A stretch of 42,067 nucleotides of DNA, from the NCBI GenBank assembly GCA_002353285.1, contig DEJJ01000010.1:1-42067 (forward strand), in the 5' to 3' direction. The position numbers and the translations under genes are program-made. The DNA comes from Porphyromonadaceae bacterium UBA2751. GTDB lineage: Bacteria > Bacteroidota > Bacteroidia > Bacteroidales > Muribaculaceae. Under the pieces are notes generated by a model that was given only the letters and a program-made list of their open reading frames with translations, searched no databases and was not told where the DNA came from. Of this stretch, positions 32,608-41,155 are shown piece by piece; the first letter of the stretch is position 1; each line of letters begins with the position of its first letter.

Positions 32608-34560
32608 ATGAAACTACTTAATAATAAAATGAGATTGATGCTCCTGGCGCTGCTCGCCATTGTGGCATGCCAGGCAGCGTGGGCACAGGATGGCGACATG
32701 CCCGACTTCGCTTTCGCCGACCAAGAGCCGTTAGAAACCGAGAAATTCGACAGCAAGCAGCACAACCGCTGGGCGCGTAGCTCCTATTTCATGCAAGGCA
32801 TCAAGGCTATGGACACCGCTCTCAATAGTGATGACGAAAACGTGATTGAGCATTACGACAAAGCCATTGCAAGCTTCAACAAGGAAATTAGCAAGCATCC
32901 GCGCAACGGCTATGCCCTGTGCAACATGGCGCTGTGCCAGTACCACATGATTGATATTGCGCTCAATAAGTTCCTTGTCGATCTTCTCAACAATGCCGCT
33001 GAGCAGAATGCTGGCGCTGGCGAAGAATTCATGGCTAAGCTCGATTCAATCTATCAAGAAGCGACACACGACCGTGAGAGCAACATTGCCGAGGCAATCG
33101 CAACCCTTGAGAGGGGCATGGAGCTGCTGCCTGTGCCCGACAGGCAGTCGCGCTGCGATGCGCGCATCGTCATGAGCGAGATGCTCAAAAGCATTGATGC
33201 CGACCAGAGCGAGCAACTCAAGTGGCTACACGACGCTGTGGTGCTGCATCCTTGCGAGAAGAGCTATCTCGAGCTCTTAGGCTTCTACAGCGACAACAAT
33301 TATCATGACGATGTGGCAAGGGTTGCTAAAGAGGCTGCTGCCTATGTCCCTAACAATCCCATCGTGCGCTACTACCAGGCCGTGACCTGTGCGCACAATG
33401 GTGACTACGCTCAGGCCTTGGCGATAACCAACGACTTGCTTGACGAAGCTCCCAGCGACAAGGAGCTGTTGCAGCTGCGAGCATCGCTCCACCAGCTGAC
33501 CAAGAACTATAAAGCGGCTGTCGATGATATCATCACTATGGCCAACAAAGACATAATCGCCGATGTCGACCAACCGCTCGCCGCTATTGCCACAGCCAGT
33601 GGCGACGTGGGCATGGTGATTGATGCCGTGAAGCAGCAACAGGTCCGTGATGATGCCAGCGACCTGCCAGTGAACTGGTGGCTCGCCGAGGCGATACTGC
33701 ACTCGAGCGTGCGGCACGACTATCACACGGCCCTCGATTGCGCCCGTCAAGCCCTGAAAATGAGCAGCGACAATGCGGTCAAGGCATTCATTGCCGAGCA
33801 GTATTACTTGCTGGGCAACGTGGACAAGGCACTCTACCTCCTCGACGAGGCCGCCCATTTCGATAATGAAGGTGAGGCACTCAAGCGCAAGATGGAGATT
33901 GAGATGAACTGTGGCATGGCAAGCGAGGTGATTAACGACGCCATGGTGCTCAAGAACATGGGCATTGACCCCGTGTTGCCCACCTGCTACAGCTATAAAG
34001 CGTGGGCCCACTCGGCACTGGGCGACTGGGCGAGTATGATTGCCTGCTGCGACGCCTGGCAGCAGCACGATGAGGACAACATGATGCCTCGTTACTACAG
34101 GGCACGAGCACTGGTGCTCAAAGGCCAAGTGGATGAGGGGCACAATGAGCTTGAACAGATTCTCGCCACCAGCAGCTTCGATGGCAACGAAGAGCTCAAG
34201 ATGAACGTGCTCTACTATCTGGGCAGGACCGATGAGTCGCTCACCATCCTCAGGAAGCTCACCGCCAACACCGAGCTGGTTGCCGCCATGACCAGTGAGC
34301 AAAAGGACGAGGCCGAGACATTGCCCGAGGTGATGTCGCTCTACAATCTTGCCTGCGCTTGGTCGTTGCATGGCGACTCGGGCATGGCGCTCGATTTCCT
34401 CAAGCGCCACTTCGAGAGCAATGCTGCCGATGCCATCAACTACGGCTATGCCATCCTCGACTACGATTTCGACAACATCAGGAATAATCCCCAATTCCTC
34501 AACATAATAAATGAATACAAAAACCGTTGGTTAAATGGTGACTATCAACCAGCAAAATAA
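32608..34560 (+). CDS. Exported TPR protein, second of a tandem pair
   Basis: 650 residues, paralogous to the gene 26 nt upstream: FDSKQHNRWARS, KHPRNGYALCNMA and an end of the form NRWLNGD that matches LQWLNQQ in the first copy. The signal region MRLMLLALLAIVACQAAWAQ contains both a lipobox-like IVAC and a signal peptidase I site (AWA-Q), so it may be a lipoprotein or a soluble periplasmic protein. Several TPR motifs fill the middle. The start could be the first ATG or the internal MRLML. It probably forms an operon with the small membrane protein and nucleoside kinase. Confidence 0.85.
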   Translation: MKLLNNKMRLMLLALLAIVACQAAWAQDGDMPDFAFADQEPLETEKFDSKQHNRWARSSYFMQGIKAMDTALNSDDENVIEHYDKAIASFNKEISKHPRNGYALCNMALCQYHMIDIALNKFLVDLLNNAAEQNAGAGEEFMAKLDSIYQEATHDRESNIAEAIATLERGMELLPVPDRQSRCDARIVMSEMLKSIDADQSEQLKWLHDAVVLHPCEKSYLELLGFYSDNNYHDDVARVAKEAAAYVPNNPIVRYYQAVTCAHNGDYAQALAITNDLLDEAPSDKELLQLRASLHQLTKNYKAAVDDIITMANKDIIADVDQPLAAIATASGDVGMVIDAVKQQQVRDDASDLPVNWWLAEAILHSSVRHDYHTALDCARQALKMSSDNAVKAFIAEQYYLLGNVDKALYLLDEAAHFDNEGEALKRKMEIEMNCGMASEVINDAMVLKNMGIDPVLPTCYSYKAWAHSALGDWASMIACCDAWQQHDEDNMMPRYYRARALVLKGQVDEGHNELEQILATSSFDGNEELKMNVLYYLGRTDESLTILRKLTANTELVAAMTSEQKDEAETLPEVMSLYNLACAWSLHGDSGMALDFLKRHFESNAADAINYGYAILDYDFDNIRNNPQFLNIINEYKNRWLNGDYQPAK

Positions 34561-34575
34561 ACATTTCAGTTAGTT

Positions 34576-34845
34576 ATGGAACACGAAAACACCCCCCGAT
34601 GGAAGAAACTCGTGATATGGCTGTCGCTGCTGCCACTGCTGTGGTGGCCCGTGTCGATACTGCACGACAGTGCCTACCTGTGGGACGGTACCAAGCGCTT
34701 GCTCATGATTCTGTTCCCATTCTACGCTCTGGGCTCGGTACTGCTGGCATGGCATTGCCGCAATGAGCGCCCCGAGGTGATGTGGATTTTGCTCATCCTG
34801 CTGTGGTTCAGCTATGCTGCAATTTTTGCTGTTGCAGCTTTGTGA
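34576..34845 (+). CDS. Small membrane protein of unknown function
   Basis: 89 residues with three hydrophobic segments (about 11-27, 41-60, 68-88) and a polar N-terminus. It starts 15 nt after the second TPR gene, so it is likely cotranscribed with it. I do not recognise a family. Confidence 0.75.
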   Translation: MEHENTPRWKKLVIWLSLLPLLWWPVSILHDSAYLWDGTKRLLMILFPFYALGSVLLAWHCRNERPEVMWILLILLWFSYAAIFAVAAL

Positions 34846-34855
34846 TAGAGAATAA

Positions 34856-34920
34856 CTAGATAATCTAGAACATCTAGAAATTCTAAAACTAATAACAAAC
34901 AACTAATAACAAACAACTAA
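34856..34920. repeat. CTAGANNNN nonamer array followed by a 14-bp tandem repeat
   Basis: Nonamers CTAGATAAT, CTAGAACAT, CTAGAAATT and CTAAAACTA lie in register from 34856. Then AACTAATAACAAAC occurs twice in tandem (34887-34900 and 34901-34914), followed by a third partial copy. The spacer separates the small membrane protein from the nucleoside kinase. Confidence 0.85.
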
Positions 34921-34934
34921 AAAACACTCCGGCA

Positions 34935-36608
34935 ATGAATAACGACATGAAGATTTATTGCAAAAACACTCAAGAGTATATCGACATTGACGGTGGCGAC
35001 ACCTTGCAACAGATATATGAGACCATCGAGAAGCGCTTGCCGTTCAGGCCAATATGCGCACTGGTCAACAACAAGATTGAAGGACTGAGCTACCCTGTGT
35101 TTGGACCCAAACATGTGGAATATATCGAGGCCACCTCAACCCATGGCTTGAGGGTCTATATCCACTCATTGTGCATGATCCTGTACAAAGCCATCGAGGA
35201 CCTCTTCCCAGGCAAGCGGCTGCGCATTGAGCACAGCATCTCGGGAGGCTACTACTGCAAGATTAAGCACAACGAGGATTTGCTCTCGCCCGAAAACATC
35301 GAGCGCATCAAGGCTCGCATGCATGAGATAGTAGAGATGGACCTCAAGTTCGTGCGCCGCGAGCGCCTCACCGCCGATGTGATTGAGATGTTCCGCAAGC
35401 AAGGTCTCAACGACAAGGTGCGCCTGCTCGAGTCGAGCAACGATCTTTACACCACATTCTACAAGCTCGACAACATCATCGACAGCTACTACGAGCCACT
35501 GGCGCCGAGCACTGGCTACATCAAAGCCTTCGACCTCAAGCCTTACAAGGAGGGAATGTTGCTGCTGGGTATGGATCGCGACAATCCCAGCCAGCCTCGC
35601 AAGGTCTATCCCATGGAGAAGATGTACAAGGCGTTTACCGATTATGTGAAATTCAACGATATCGTGGGCCTTGACGACGTGGGAACGCTCAACAAGGCCA
35701 TCGAGTTGGGTAGGGCTGCCGATATCATCAACGTGGCCGAGGCACTGCACGAGAAGATGTTCTCACGCATTGCCGACGACATCACTACTCGCTACAACAA
35801 TGGTGGCGCGCGCGTGGTGCTCATCGCCGGACCATCGTCAAGCGGCAAGACCACCTCGAGCAAGCGACTCGCTATTCAGCTGATTACCAACTATATCGTA
35901 CCTAAGGTTATTTCGCTCGACAACTACTTCGTTGACCGTGAGCACACTCCGCGCGACGAGAATGGCGATTATGACTACGAGTCGCTCTATGCGCTCGACC
36001 TGGAGCAATTTAACAAGGACCTCACGGCGCTCATCAACGGCGAGGAGGTGAAGATGCCCACCTACAACTTCCACACCGGGCAGCGCGAATATCGTGGCGA
36101 CACGCTGCAGCTCAAGGACAACAACATCCTGCTCATGGAGGGAATTCATGGCTTGAATCCTGAACTCACCAAGTCGATTCCCGAGCACATGAAGTATCGT
36201 GTCTATGTGAGCGCGCTCACCACGCTGAGCATCGACGATCACAACTGGGTGTCGACGAGCGACAACCGCCTGCTGCGTCGCATCGTGCGCGACTACAAGT
36301 ATCGCGGTGCCGATGCACTGGCGAGCATCTCGCGATGGGAGAGTGTGCGCCGTGGCGAGGAGAAGTGGATCTTCCCCTATCAAGAGAATGCCGATGCTAT
36401 GCTCAACTCGTCGCTGCTCTTTGAGCTTGCTGTGATCAAGGAGCAAGCCGAGCCTGTGCTAAGGCAAGTTCCTGCCAACGTGCCCGAGTTTGCCGTGGCC
36501 AATCGCCTGTTGCGCTTCCTCCACTATTTCAAGCCCATCAGCGACAGCACCATCCCCAGCACCAGCCTCATTCGCGAGTTCCTGGGGGGCAGCAGTTTCC
36601 GCGACTGA
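34935..36608 (+). CDS. Nucleoside (uridine-type) kinase with ThrRS-like N-terminal domain
   Basis: 557 residues. The N-terminal part has a TGS/ThrRS-like region with HSISGGYYCKIKH (about 101-113), known from threonyl- and alanyl-tRNA synthetases. The C-terminal half is a uridine-kinase-like P-loop kinase: GPSSSGKTTSSKRL (about 296-309), SLDNYFVDR, the DYDYESLYALD region and LLMEGIHGLNP. This two-domain arrangement is common in Bacteroidetes and Firmicutes; its physiological substrate is uncertain. ATG 34935 or 34947 could be the start. Confidence 0.92.
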   Translation: MNNDMKIYCKNTQEYIDIDGGDTLQQIYETIEKRLPFRPICALVNNKIEGLSYPVFGPKHVEYIEATSTHGLRVYIHSLCMILYKAIEDLFPGKRLRIEHSISGGYYCKIKHNEDLLSPENIERIKARMHEIVEMDLKFVRRERLTADVIEMFRKQGLNDKVRLLESSNDLYTTFYKLDNIIDSYYEPLAPSTGYIKAFDLKPYKEGMLLLGMDRDNPSQPRKVYPMEKMYKAFTDYVKFNDIVGLDDVGTLNKAIELGRAADIINVAEALHEKMFSRIADDITTRYNNGGARVVLIAGPSSSGKTTSSKRLAIQLITNYIVPKVISLDNYFVDREHTPRDENGDYDYESLYALDLEQFNKDLTALINGEEVKMPTYNFHTGQREYRGDTLQLKDNNILLMEGIHGLNPELTKSIPEHMKYRVYVSALTTLSIDDHNWVSTSDNRLLRRIVRDYKYRGADALASISRWESVRRGEEKWIFPYQENADAMLNSSLLFELAVIKEQAEPVLRQVPANVPEFAVANRLLRFLHYFKPISDSTIPSTSLIREFLGGSSFRD

Positions 36609-36656
36609 CACGGGGCGCTGTGGTCAAAAAAAACAAGCAGCTGATTGTGCTGAAAA

Positions 36657-37778
36657 CTACTTTATCCTGCTCTTAAGCCAGGTTCTGGATTTTGGGGTAG
36701 GGGAGCATTTGTCGAGGGTCTCGTCGATGCAGTTCTCATATTGCAAGCCTTTGCCCTCGTAGGCCTTGGCGCGCTTGAGCAGGGTGAGCAGTGATGTCTT
36801 GGTTCTATTTTCATAAGCGTAGCTCAAGAATGACTTGGGTGAGCGGTTGTAGATGAGCATACCCAGGTGCATCAGGCGCTCGCCCACTTGCTTGTCGTCC
36901 TTGAGGCTGGCGTAGGTCTTGTCGAGCTTGGTGAGCAGCTGTGGGTCGCTCATGGGGGTGACGATGAGATCCATCATGTCGACGGCGGCAGGATTGGCCA
37001 CCTCGCTGATTGGGGCACCGGCTTTCAAGGTCGAGCCTTGCTTGTGGTTCTCGTTGCCATTGGTCACCTTGTCAAGGCGAATCTTGCCTTCTGGAGTGAT
37101 GCTGTAGTAACGGCACATCTCAACCTTGTCGGGCAGCCCCTTGGCCTCGTCCTTGAGATACCAGTAGCGGCTAATGGTGAAGTGCTCACCGCCTTTCTCA
37201 TCAAACACCAAGTGGTGGTCGCCCATGTTGTTGGGCACTTGATAGTCCTTGTGGGGCTCAACGCGCAGAACATCGCACATGTCGCCATCATAGCCCATCA
37301 TCATGCAGTCGGTGAGGCGTCCATTGCCGTCGTACACGGCTATGAACTGCTCCAGGTTGTCGCTCTCGATGTTGCTATAGCGGCAGTTGCGGAAGGCACG
37401 ATACACCACCACAGCGCCACAGCCATGATGAGTGCGCACGCTGAACTTTAGGGGCTTATACATTTCAAGGGGGTGGTTCTGGTCGATGTAGAGACCCATC
37501 ACTTGGGGCATCACATCCATCTCTTGCTGGCACAGTGGCAGCTTGGGGGCATAGTGCCAATCGTTGTTGAACTGGATGTAGGTGTCGGTGTAGGCCTCAC
37601 CGTCGTTCATGTTGATGCCAGCGCCCTGTATGCGACTCGATGAGTGCATGTTGCCAGGTCGAGTGAACACAGGGTTGTTGCAGTCGCTAGGCAGGCCCAC
37701 CACCTTTTTCCAGTTGTCTTGCGCACAGGCCGTCAAGGTAATCATCAAGCCTGTGAGAAGAAATGCTAGCTTTTTCAT
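36657..37778 (-). CDS. Lipoprotein of unknown function
   Basis: 373 residues with a clear lipoprotein signal (MKKLAFLLTGLMITLTAC, lipobox LTAC), so it is anchored in a membrane. No domain recognised. The protein has several Cys (HHGCG, FRNCRY, DCMMMG). It lies 16 nt after the SPOR-like gene and is likely cotranscribed. It converges with the nucleoside kinase, with only 48 nt between them and no obvious terminator. Confidence 0.8.
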   Translation of the reverse strand: MKKLAFLLTGLMITLTACAQDNWKKVVGLPSDCNNPVFTRPGNMHSSSRIQGAGINMNDGEAYTDTYIQFNNDWHYAPKLPLCQQEMDVMPQVMGLYIDQNHPLEMYKPLKFSVRTHHGCGAVVVYRAFRNCRYSNIESDNLEQFIAVYDGNGRLTDCMMMGYDGDMCDVLRVEPHKDYQVPNNMGDHHLVFDEKGGEHFTISRYWYLKDEAKGLPDKVEMCRYYSITPEGKIRLDKVTNGNENHKQGSTLKAGAPISEVANPAAVDMMDLIVTPMSDPQLLTKLDKTYASLKDDKQVGERLMHLGMLIYNRSPKSFLSYAYENRTKTSLLTLLKRAKAYEGKGLQYENCIDETLDKCSPTPKSRTWLKSRIK

Positions 37779-37794
37779 GTAGTAGCCCTTCTTT

Positions 37795-38220
37795 TTATTC
37801 AGTTATGGCTTTGGTGAGTGGCTTGAGGGCAGGCATTCGTGTCTCACCATCGGCAGGCGACAGCGGCCTATACACACACTTGGCTATGCCCTTCGAAGGC
37901 CATATCCACCAGTCGTCGCCCTTAAACCCCTCGAAGATGCCGTTGAGGTCCTTCTTGGCGTCGCTTTCATTATAGTAGCACTGGCAGCACAGTCGATATA
38001 CTGCCTTGCCGTTCACTGTGGCCTTGTACACATGGTAGAACACCACCTCGCTCATCATCTCGCTCTGCTTGATTGCCTTGTCGAGCGATGAGTAACTGCC
38101 GCACACGATGTAATAGATGGTGCGTTGCGATTTCTTGGTCTTGGCTTGGGTGCTAATGCTCATGCTCAGCACGATTGCCAGCAGGACAACTGGCAGGATT
38201 GTTTTGAAAAATCTGTTCAT
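37795..38220 (-). CDS. Exported SPOR-like domain protein
   Basis: 141 residues with a signal peptide (KTILPVVLLAIVLSMSISTQA). The mature part has the SPOR-like pattern of a strand YYIVCGSYSS, a helix DKAIKQSEMM, then VYRLCCQCYYNESDAKKDL. SPOR domains bind denuded peptidoglycan, but this one has unusual Cys residues (VCG, LCCQC) and a short WWIWP insertion, so binding is only inferred. Confidence 0.75.
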   Translation of the reverse strand: MNRFFKTILPVVLLAIVLSMSISTQAKTKKSQRTIYYIVCGSYSSLDKAIKQSEMMSEVVFYHVYKATVNGKAVYRLCCQCYYNESDAKKDLNGIFEGFKGDDWWIWPSKGIAKCVYRPLSPADGETRMPALKPLTKAITE

Positions 38221-38249
38221 AATTTAATTGATTAGAGTTTAACCGATTG

Positions 38250-38257
38250 CAAATATA
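38250..38257 (-). promoter_or_regulatory. -7 box of the SPOR-like/lipoprotein operon
   Basis: CAAATATA on the plus strand reads TATATTTG on the minus strand, 30 nt before the start. Confidence 0.65.
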
Positions 38258-38309
38258 ATATTTTTATGTCATTATTCAATCATTAATGCAAAAAAACGTA
38301 GTTCTTGAT

Positions 38310-38340
38310 TTGGTGCTTATGGGAGTTTACACTATTTTTG
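38310..38340 (+). promoter_or_regulatory. Promoter of the C69 dipeptidase
   Basis: -33 TTG at 38310-38312, a 20-bp spacer and -7 TATTTTTG at 38333-38340. Confidence 0.8.
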
Positions 38341-38415
38341 CACTCACAATAATTAATAATTGTGGGGTATATGCCTCCACTATATATGTTATAATCGATA
38401 AATGAAGACTTTGAT

Positions 38416-40044
38416 ATGAAACTGAAATTCTTGGCTACAATAATGATGGCTGTGGCTATAATGCCAGTGGCTGCACAAGTTGATGAATCCACCCCACAGG
38501 GAATGAAACGCCTGTCGTGCACGAGCATCATGGTGGGGCGCAGCGCCAGCACCGATGGCTCGGTGATGACATCGCACACCTGCGACTCGTGGTATCGCAC
38601 CTGGATGACCATGACACCGGCCCGTGACTACGAGCGCGACACCATCACCGCCATCTACGACGGACGCATGCACACCCAGGCCGCCACCGACAGCACCAAG
38701 CTCTACCGCCGTGGCACCATTCCGCAGGTGCGGCACACTTATCGCTATCTCGACACCGCCTATCCCTGCCTCAACGAGCGGCAGGTGGCTATGGGCGAGA
38801 CCACCATTGGCGGGCTCGACACGCTGCAAAACAAGAAGGGCCTCTTCATGATCGAGGAGTTGCAGCGCATAGCACTGGAGCGATGCGCCACAGCGCGCGA
38901 GGCTATTGCACTGATGGGCAGCCTGGCCGAGCAGTATGGCTACGGCGACAGCGGCGAGTGCCTCACCGTGGCCGACCCACGCGAGGTGTGGATTTTTGAG
39001 ATTTTTGGTGCTGGACCTAAAAAGATTGGTGCTGTGTGGGCAGCACAGCGCATCCCCGACGATGAGATTGCCGTTTCGGCCAACATATCACGCATCGGCA
39101 AGATTGACCTCAATGATAAGAACCACTTCATGGCTTCGAGCAATGTCAAGAGTCTTGCCCGTGAGCTCAAGCTGTGGGACGGCAAGAGCGAGTTCAGCTT
39201 TTGGCGGGCCTATAGCGGTGGCAACTACATGAAGGAGACTAAGAATTACAGCGTGCGTGAGCACTTCATCATGAATGCACTGGCGCCATCGAAGCACTTG
39301 AGCGACACAGTCGAGGAATTGCCAGTGAGCGTGAAGCCCGACACACTGGTTAGCCCACAGCAGGTAATGCAGTTGCTTGGTAGTTATTACGAGGGAACCA
39401 GCATGAACCTGAGTGGCCGTCACATTATCCCCAACCCCAAGCGCAAGGACAAGAAGGGTAACCTGGTGGAGAATGAGCCCGACAGCATTGTCTCGCCATT
39501 CAGCAATCCCTGGATGCGACCCGATGAGATTAACATGTATTACGCTATGGGCGACTCGGCGATGAAGAACATTCGCACCGTGAGTGTGCCCTGGTGTGCC
39601 TATAGCACAGTGATTCAATTGCGCTCATGGCTGCCCAACGAGGTGGGTGGCGTGGCATGGATTGCACTCGACAACCCCGGCGAGAGCCCCAGGTTCCCAA
39701 TCTTTGCTGGAACCACCGAGCTACCTAAAATGCTACAGGTGTGCGGCCAGCACACCGACCGCGACGATGCCGCTCTGTGGCACTACCGCAAGGCTAACCG
39801 ACTTGCCACCGTGCGCTGGGGAACCTACCGCAAGACTCTGGAGCCAGTGCGCGACTATTTCACCGCAAAGGGCCAGCGTGAGCTCCCCTTTGTGGAAAAC
39901 ACTTGGCAAAGCCTCAACCGTCAGGACCCTAAGGCTGCACAGGAAATGCTTAACGGCTACGTTGCCGACTTCTTTGGGGCTACAATCGTGCGCTGGGATG
40001 AGCTCGCACGCACCCTATGGCGACAAACCTGGACTGGCTTCTAA
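38416..40044 (+). CDS. C69 family dipeptidase, exported
   Basis: 542 residues. A signal peptide (residues 1-20) is followed by an Ntn-hydrolase of the peptidase C69 family. The nucleophile is Cys35 in RLSCTSIMVGR, followed by ASTDGSVMTSHTCDSW, with GETTIGGLD and GYGDSGECL further on. Processing between Ser34 and Cys35 would free the catalytic Cys. The enzyme should cleave dipeptides in the periplasm. It is divergent from the SPOR/lipoprotein operon. Confidence 0.95.
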   Translation: MKLKFLATIMMAVAIMPVAAQVDESTPQGMKRLSCTSIMVGRSASTDGSVMTSHTCDSWYRTWMTMTPARDYERDTITAIYDGRMHTQAATDSTKLYRRGTIPQVRHTYRYLDTAYPCLNERQVAMGETTIGGLDTLQNKKGLFMIEELQRIALERCATAREAIALMGSLAEQYGYGDSGECLTVADPREVWIFEIFGAGPKKIGAVWAAQRIPDDEIAVSANISRIGKIDLNDKNHFMASSNVKSLARELKLWDGKSEFSFWRAYSGGNYMKETKNYSVREHFIMNALAPSKHLSDTVEELPVSVKPDTLVSPQQVMQLLGSYYEGTSMNLSGRHIIPNPKRKDKKGNLVENEPDSIVSPFSNPWMRPDEINMYYAMGDSAMKNIRTVSVPWCAYSTVIQLRSWLPNEVGGVAWIALDNPGESPRFPIFAGTTELPKMLQVCGQHTDRDDAALWHYRKANRLATVRWGTYRKTLEPVRDYFTAKGQRELPFVENTWQSLNRQDPKAAQEMLNGYVADFFGATIVRWDELARTLWRQTWTGF

Positions 40045-40048
40045 CATC

Positions 40049-40129
40049 CTTAATGGCCCTAAAGTCCTTAAAGCCCTTAAGGCCCTTAAGGCCCCTAAAG
40101 CCCTTAAAGTCCCTAAGGCCCTTAACAAG
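40049..40129. repeat. CTTAAGGCC nonamer array upstream of the four-helix-bundle gene
   Basis: Nine consecutive nonamers in exact register: CTTAATGGC, CCTAAAGTC, CTTAAAGCC, CTTAAGGCC, CTTAAGGCC, CCTAAAGCC, CTTAAAGTC, CCTAAGGCC, CTTAACAAG. It begins 4 nt after the C69 stop and ends 28 nt before the ATG at 40158. Each unit is a near-palindrome around TTAA. It is the longest and most regular array in the window. Confidence 0.9.
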
Positions 40130-40157
40130 AAAATTAATTTTAAAAAAATCAAGCGTC

Positions 40158-40706
40158 ATGCCTGAAAAACTGATTCGACATAGTGGCAACTATCGCAAAT
40201 TGCTTTCTTACCAAAAGACAGAAGTCATTTACGAGATGACCTTTTACTTTTGCCACACCTATTTAAAAGGTGGTGACCGCACTATCGACCAGATGATTCA
40301 GGCAGCACGCAGCGGCAAGCAGAACATTGTGGAAGGGTGCGCCGCATCGGCAACCTCGGCAAAAACCGAAATAAAATTACTTAATGTTGCAAAAGCCAGC
40401 CTACAGGAATTGCTTGAAGACTACATCGACTATCTTCGCACTCGCAACCACAGGCAGTGGGAAGAAGAATCGGAAGAATGGATGGCTATGCGAAAACTTG
40501 GACGTGAGCATAACGATGCCTCATTTTTTATGGACATTTGTCGTTCTCGGCCTCCAGAAACCATTGCTAACATGGCTATTATTCTCATTTATCAAGCCGA
40601 CTACTTGCTCTTTAAACAACTCGAGCGCTTGGAGCAAGACTTTATGGGAAATGGTGGCTTCTCCGAAAAAATGGCACGAATCAGGCGTGAAAACAGAGGA
40701 TTTTAA
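40158..40706 (+). CDS. Four-helix-bundle protein (IVS/bAvd-like family with C-terminal suffix)
   Basis: 182 residues, helical throughout. The pattern of YRKLLSYQKTEVIYEMTFYF, then TIDQMIQAARSGKQNIVEGC, and the later repeat of helices matches the four-helix-bundle family that includes 23S rRNA intervening-sequence proteins and the Avd accessory proteins of diversity-generating retroelements. The extra C-terminal part (SEKMARIRRENRGF) fits the suffix version. The frame runs upstream to 40017 through the 9-bp array; ATG 40158 is the sensible start because everything before it is repeat. No reverse transcriptase is in the window. Confidence 0.85.
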   Translation: MPEKLIRHSGNYRKLLSYQKTEVIYEMTFYFCHTYLKGGDRTIDQMIQAARSGKQNIVEGCAASATSAKTEIKLLNVAKASLQELLEDYIDYLRTRNHRQWEEESEEWMAMRKLGREHNDASFFMDICRSRPPETIANMAIILIYQADYLLFKQLERLEQDFMGNGGFSEKMARIRRENRGF

Positions 40707-40707
40707 T

Positions 40708-41010
40708 TTATGAGTTAAGGGCATAATCTACAGGCCTTCTATTTTGTCGCTCCACAAGATTATGGTTCTGGTCGAGGACGGCCCGCACGTTGCCCTGATA
40801 GTCCTTGACCTGGACATAATAGACGCTGTCCTGCATGAAGCCGCTACCCATCATGACGCGCTCAATGGCGCCGTTGCGGTAGGTGTAAGCTCCGCAATAG
40901 TCGCGGGTCATGATTACACGCTTCGCATCATGACGGACAGGCGGGTCAATGCCTGGACGAGTGCCTCCGTTGCCATGTCTGATATTATTATAGTTCTTAT
41001 CTTTCATCAT
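40708..41010 (-). CDS. RHS-repeat remnant
   Basis: 100 residues. The part TRDYCGAYTYRNGAIERVMM followed by YYVQVKDYQGNVRAVLD is the junction region of Bacteroidetes RHS/YD-repeat proteins, just before their core end. It lacks the long repeat region upstream and the rest of the core after NHNLVERQ, so it is a fragment rather than a full gene. It has no signal peptide. It is convergent with the four-helix-bundle gene, with a 1-nt gap. Confidence 0.65.
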   Translation of the reverse strand: MMKDKNYNNIRHGNGGTRPGIDPPVRHDAKRVIMTRDYCGAYTYRNGAIERVMMGSGFMQDSVYYVQVKDYQGNVRAVLDQNHNLVERQNRRPVDYALNS

Positions 41011-41155
41011 TTTTTAAACACACTCTCTTCAAAAGGTATCACATGAAAAGAACTACTTACTAATTCAAACCAATTGAAGAAATTATCTTTTTTTAATGTT
41101 ATAAAAGTATACTATGACATTGTCTTTTACAAAATAAGCACCCCTGTAAAGAAAC

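Noticed and set aside
34935..35400. Threonyl-tRNA synthetase fragment
   Set aside because: The ThrRS-like region is a known N-terminal domain of this nucleoside kinase type and is continuous with the kinase domain.
40049..40129. CRISPR array
   Set aside because: Units are 9 bp with no spacers, and there are no cas genes nearby.
40017..40157. Upstream extension of the four-helix-bundle protein
   Set aside because: It overlaps the C69 dipeptidase end and then translates the 9-bp array as Leu-Lys/Arg-Pro repeats; the ATG at 40158 fits the family.
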